Source: DATAYF01 sp036272735
GTDB lineage: Bacteria > Chloroflexota > Ktedonobacteria > Ktedonobacterales > Ktedonobacteraceae
Assembly (NCBI GenBank): GCA_036272735.1
Contig: DATAYF010000567.1
Coordinates: 1-7,540, forward strand
Length of the DNA: 7,540 bases
Direction of reading: 5' to 3'
Shown: positions 5,635 to 7,540 of the stretch, in pieces
How positions within the stretch are numbered: position 1 is the stretch's first letter
Layout: every line of letters begins with the position of its first letter
Translations under genes and position numbers: made by a program
The notes under the pieces: model-generated
The model's database searches: none
What the model was told of the DNA's origin: nothing
What the model saw: only the letters and a program-made list of their open reading frames with translations

Positions 5635-6921
5635 ATGGATGTCTCTATCTTCATTGTGGTCGGTCTGTTGTGTCTGTTTGGCATGGTCGCCTGCGTGTAT
5701 GGTGTCTTTGTCAGCGCAAGACGTCGGTACACGTATCTCTTCCTTGCAGTGGTTTTGCTCATAGGCAGCTTGCTATCCGGCACGAGAGGTGTGAGCGACG
5801 CTTCTGTCCCCCATCAACCGGCTCCTGTTCCAGCCACTGTGCAACTGCTAGTCCGGGACGCGAATGGGATGAGCAGCATCAAGGCGAGTGATGGTTCACT
5901 ACGCTGGCATCACACCCTGGACGTGGACCTTTTAGAGTCTCGATGGACGCTGAGCGGTGACATTCTGTATCTTGCGCTCACCACGAAAAGTGGCACGAAT
6001 CACCTTGTGGCCCTGCGCGCGGGTGACGGAAAACAACTATGGAGCACGCTGCTGCCTTCTGCACTAACGGACTATGTCTTCGCGCCACCACTTGTTGCCG
6101 ATAGCATGGTGTATGTGCCCGTCAGTGACCGGTTGTTTGCCCTGCATGCAAACAATGGAACGCTGGCCTGGCAGACTTCCCTCAACAATCTGGAAGTATA
6201 CGATAGTGGAGGTTCGCAGCCCTTTGCGGCTGGTGACGGATTGCTGTTTCTGGGCACAAAAGAGGGCATTTTTCGTGCTTTGCGTGCGCAAGATGGGACG
6301 CAGGCCTGGAGTGTCACGGTGGGAGAAGATATTGGACTTCCGACGCTCGCCGATGGTCTGATCTATCTCAGACCTCAAAATGGGCACGGAATTGTCGCAC
6401 TGCGTGTGCAGAATGGCGCGGTCCTTTGGCATTTTCAGCTTCCGCCAGGTGAAGACCAGGTCCAGCCGCTCTCTGTGGCGTCTAGGCACATCTATCTGAG
6501 CGCCTACGATGGGAGTGAGCATTACGCCATAGTTGCTCTGAATGCTCAAGATGGCAAACTGCTCTGGCAGCATACGATAGCAGATGAGTCAGAGGAACCA
6601 CAGGAGGTGGACGGCATCGTCTATGTTTCGCAGCCCAACGTCCTGCTCGCTCTGCGTGCCAATGATGGGAAGCAGCTCTGGCAGCATGAGATGCAACATA
6701 CGAATGCTGTTGGCGCTACGATCTACTTCATCGGCGCAACACACAACGTGATTTTTATAAGCACGGAGATCGATACGCATTCAAACGACCTGGGCGCTTT
6801 CCCACCCTGCCTGTGGAATTGCCCACCAAAAGGGATTACCGCTTTAAGCACCTCAAATGGCAGCTTGTACTGGCATTCTGAAAGTGAGATCTATGCGGTT
6901 CTCATGTTTGGTGCTGCTTGA
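5635..6921 (+). CDS. Membrane-anchored PQQ-like beta-propeller repeat protein
   Basis: The protein has 428 residues. Two hydrophobic segments (about 4-27 and 33-49) are separated by R29-R30-R31, which by the positive-inside rule puts the short loop in the cytoplasm and the large C-terminal part outside. After a Pro-rich linker (PHQPAPVPA, about 59-67) come eight copies of the PQQ/BamB-type propeller motif, xALxAxDGxxLW, with the D/N of the D/N-G pair at about 86, 131, 174, 220, 260, 306, 344 and 408. This predicts an eight-bladed propeller. The gap before the last copy is longer and holds CLWNC (C392 and C396), a possible disulfide outside the cell. No catalytic quinoprotein signature is evident, so a binding or scaffold role is more likely than dehydrogenase activity; the ligand is unknown. 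GGGGAG ends ten bases before the ATG. It is probably monocistronic, ending at a strong terminator near 7100. Fold confidence is high, function low. Confidence 0.9.
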   Translation: MDVSIFIVVGLLCLFGMVACVYGVFVSARRRYTYLFLAVVLLIGSLLSGTRGVSDASVPHQPAPVPATVQLLVRDANGMSSIKASDGSLRWHHTLDVDLLESRWTLSGDILYLALTTKSGTNHLVALRAGDGKQLWSTLLPSALTDYVFAPPLVADSMVYVPVSDRLFALHANNGTLAWQTSLNNLEVYDSGGSQPFAAGDGLLFLGTKEGIFRALRAQDGTQAWSVTVGEDIGLPTLADGLIYLRPQNGHGIVALRVQNGAVLWHFQLPPGEDQVQPLSVASRHIYLSAYDGSEHYAIVALNAQDGKLLWQHTIADESEEPQEVDGIVYVSQPNVLLALRANDGKQLWQHEMQHTNAVGATIYFIGATHNVIFISTEIDTHSNDLGAFPPCLWNCPPKGITALSTSNGSLYWHSESEIYAVLMFGAA

Positions 6922-7083
6922 ATTCTCAATTCAGTCGTTTCTTCACCATTATTCGGGGAGCCTGCTCTTTTTTAGGTGGCTTGCCACCCCCATACTCAGA
7001 GAAATTTGACCCATTTACTCTTCTAAAATTTACCCTAGACTCCCGCGCTATTTCTGCGTGGTTGTAGTAGTCTCTTCTCCGTT

Positions 7084-7117
7084 AAGAGGAGAGGGAGCTC
7101 CCTCTTCTCTTTTATTT
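7084..7117 (+). terminator. Strong intrinsic terminator downstream of the propeller gene
   Basis: A near-perfect dyad (7084-7097 against 7098-7111, 13 Watson-Crick pairs plus one G-T out of 14, centred on GAGCTC) is followed by TTTATTT. As RNA this gives a stem of about 12 bp with an AGCU loop and a U-rich tail. The position, about 160 nt after the propeller stop, fits its 3' end. On the other strand no U tract follows, so it is probably one-directional. Confidence 0.8.
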
Positions 7118-7188
7118 CTGTTGGGGTGTTGGACATCCGTACGAATTGCTGGCTTCCCTCTCATTTTATTCGCAGTAACTTAGCCACC

Positions 7189-7217
7189 TTGACTTTGTAG
7201 TAAAAGTAAGTTATAAT
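7189..7217 (+). promoter_or_regulatory. Near-consensus promoter pointing out of the right edge
   Basis: TTGACT (7189-7194, five of six) and TATAAT (7212-7217, perfect) are separated by exactly 17 bp. The predicted start is at about 7224. An inverted pair TAACTTA (7176-7182) and TAAGTTA (7207-7213) brackets the -35 box, and ATATTACT (7216-7223) overlaps the -10 end and start region, so it is probably regulated. The transcript's product is not visible in the window. Confidence 0.7.
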
Positions 7218-7536
7218 ATTACTGTGTCCACGGAAGATCGTCAATTGTATCGCCGGAATTTCGACCTGTTTTCTCATTCATTGGCTCGTGTGAGAGGGGA
7301 CTATGCCGTAATAATAACTAAGTTCCTGCGAAAGGATCGGAGTAATATGGGGAAGCGTGCCGTATTCTGGCATCCGGTACCGAATTCCAAGCCATTTTGC
7401 GCAAATCCTGCCTTATTGGGCCTTCTATGAGCAGTAATATCCCACACATTCCCAGCAACCGTAGCAATTACTCACCGAATATTAAGAAGTAATATAGAAA
7501 AGTTACCGCAGCGCAGTCATAGCACGTGTAATTACT
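7216..7536. repeat. Cluster of AGTAAT motifs on both strands
   Basis: AGTAAT occurs six times in 321 bp: reversed at 7218-7223, forward at 7341-7346 and 7433-7438, reversed at 7467-7472, forward at 7488-7493, and reversed at 7531-7536. Four of these extend to the 8-mer AGTAATAT (7216-7223, 7341-7348, 7433-7440, 7488-7495). By my reading, the hexamer occurs elsewhere in the window only at 2956-2961 (reversed) and 2977-2982, both in the recombinase promoter. Spacing is irregular, so these are not tidy iterons. AT-rich composition explains part of the enrichment. Confidence 0.4.
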
Positions 7537-7540
7537 TTCA

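Larger units (their letters stand above)
6922..7540. other. Non-coding right end: terminator, outward promoter, AT-rich repeat region
   Basis: No convincing gene lies here. Between 6922 and 7083 there is only a short perfect hairpin, GGTGGC-TT-GCCACC (6975-6988), not followed by T. Then come the terminator (about 7100), the outward promoter (7189-7217) and an AT-rich tract with the AGTAAT cluster. A 68-codon frame from GTG 7224 to 7430 starts exactly where the promoter predicts transcription to begin, so leaderless translation is conceivable. It has no ribosome binding site and no recognisable motif, and I do not call it a gene. Confidence 0.6.

Noticed and set aside
5364..5891. 175-codon plus-strand frame across the transposase end and the start of the propeller gene
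   Set aside because: It overlaps two recognisable reading frames in another phase and has no motif of its own.
6975..6988. Hairpin GGTGGC-TT-GCCACC as the terminator of the propeller gene
   Set aside because: No T tract follows it and the loop is too small for the full stem; the dyad near 7100 is a much better terminator.
7084..7111. A 28-bp almost perfect palindrome with no spacer, as a telomere-resolvase target
   Set aside because: It has one mismatch, is purine/pyrimidine skewed, is shorter than known telomere targets, and is followed by a T-rich tract at the end of a gene; an intrinsic terminator explains it better.
2603..7500. Shared 11-mer TAATATAGAAA at 2603-2613 (TetR operator) and 7490-7500
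   Set aside because: Several exact 11-base matches are expected by chance in a window of this size, and both places are AT-rich; the similarity does not extend.

Overview
The window reads as accessory chromosome (or a large replicon) of a soil bacterium, most likely a Ktedonobacteria-type Chloroflexota. That assignment is inference. It rests on the mix of a telomere-resolvase-like tyrosine recombinase, a membrane-anchored protein with ALRAxDGxxLW propeller repeats, an IS630-type transposase remnant and an FAD monooxygenase/P450/SDR gene set under a TetR regulator. No rRNA, tRNA or CRISPR array is visible.

Left block (1-2670, all on the minus strand, read right to left): a strong promoter (TTGACA-17-TATACT) with a 36-bp inverted repeat on its predicted start site drives a TetR/SbtR-like regulator. 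Behind it lie a six-codon ORF with an ideal ribosome binding site, an SDR gene that kept only its two ends, a second SDR whose N-terminal stub is fused in frame to the C-terminal third of a cytochrome P450, and an FAD-dependent monooxygenase that runs off the left edge. This looks like a former TetR-controlled oxidative operon that has lost gene interiors by deletion, while its start sites and ribosome binding sites stayed intact.

Centre (2671-4868): a gene-poor 270-bp stretch, then a promoter overlaid by a 26-bp inverted repeat, then an intact 601-aa telomere-resolvase/protelomerase-like gene. This is the most notable gene here, because such enzymes make covalently closed hairpin ends on linear replicons. 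No obvious full telomere target palindrome lies in the window.

Right block (4869-7540): an IS630-type transposase that lost its middle and is frame-shifted at the scar, an intact 428-aa protein with two membrane segments and an eight-repeat PQQ-like propeller, and an intrinsic terminator. The last 350 bp are AT-rich, with a near-consensus promoter (TTGACT-17-TATAAT) pointing out of the window and six copies of AGTAAT on both strands. The same hexamer occurs elsewhere only twice, both in the promoter region of the telomere-resolvase-like gene, so the two regions may share a DNA-binding protein.
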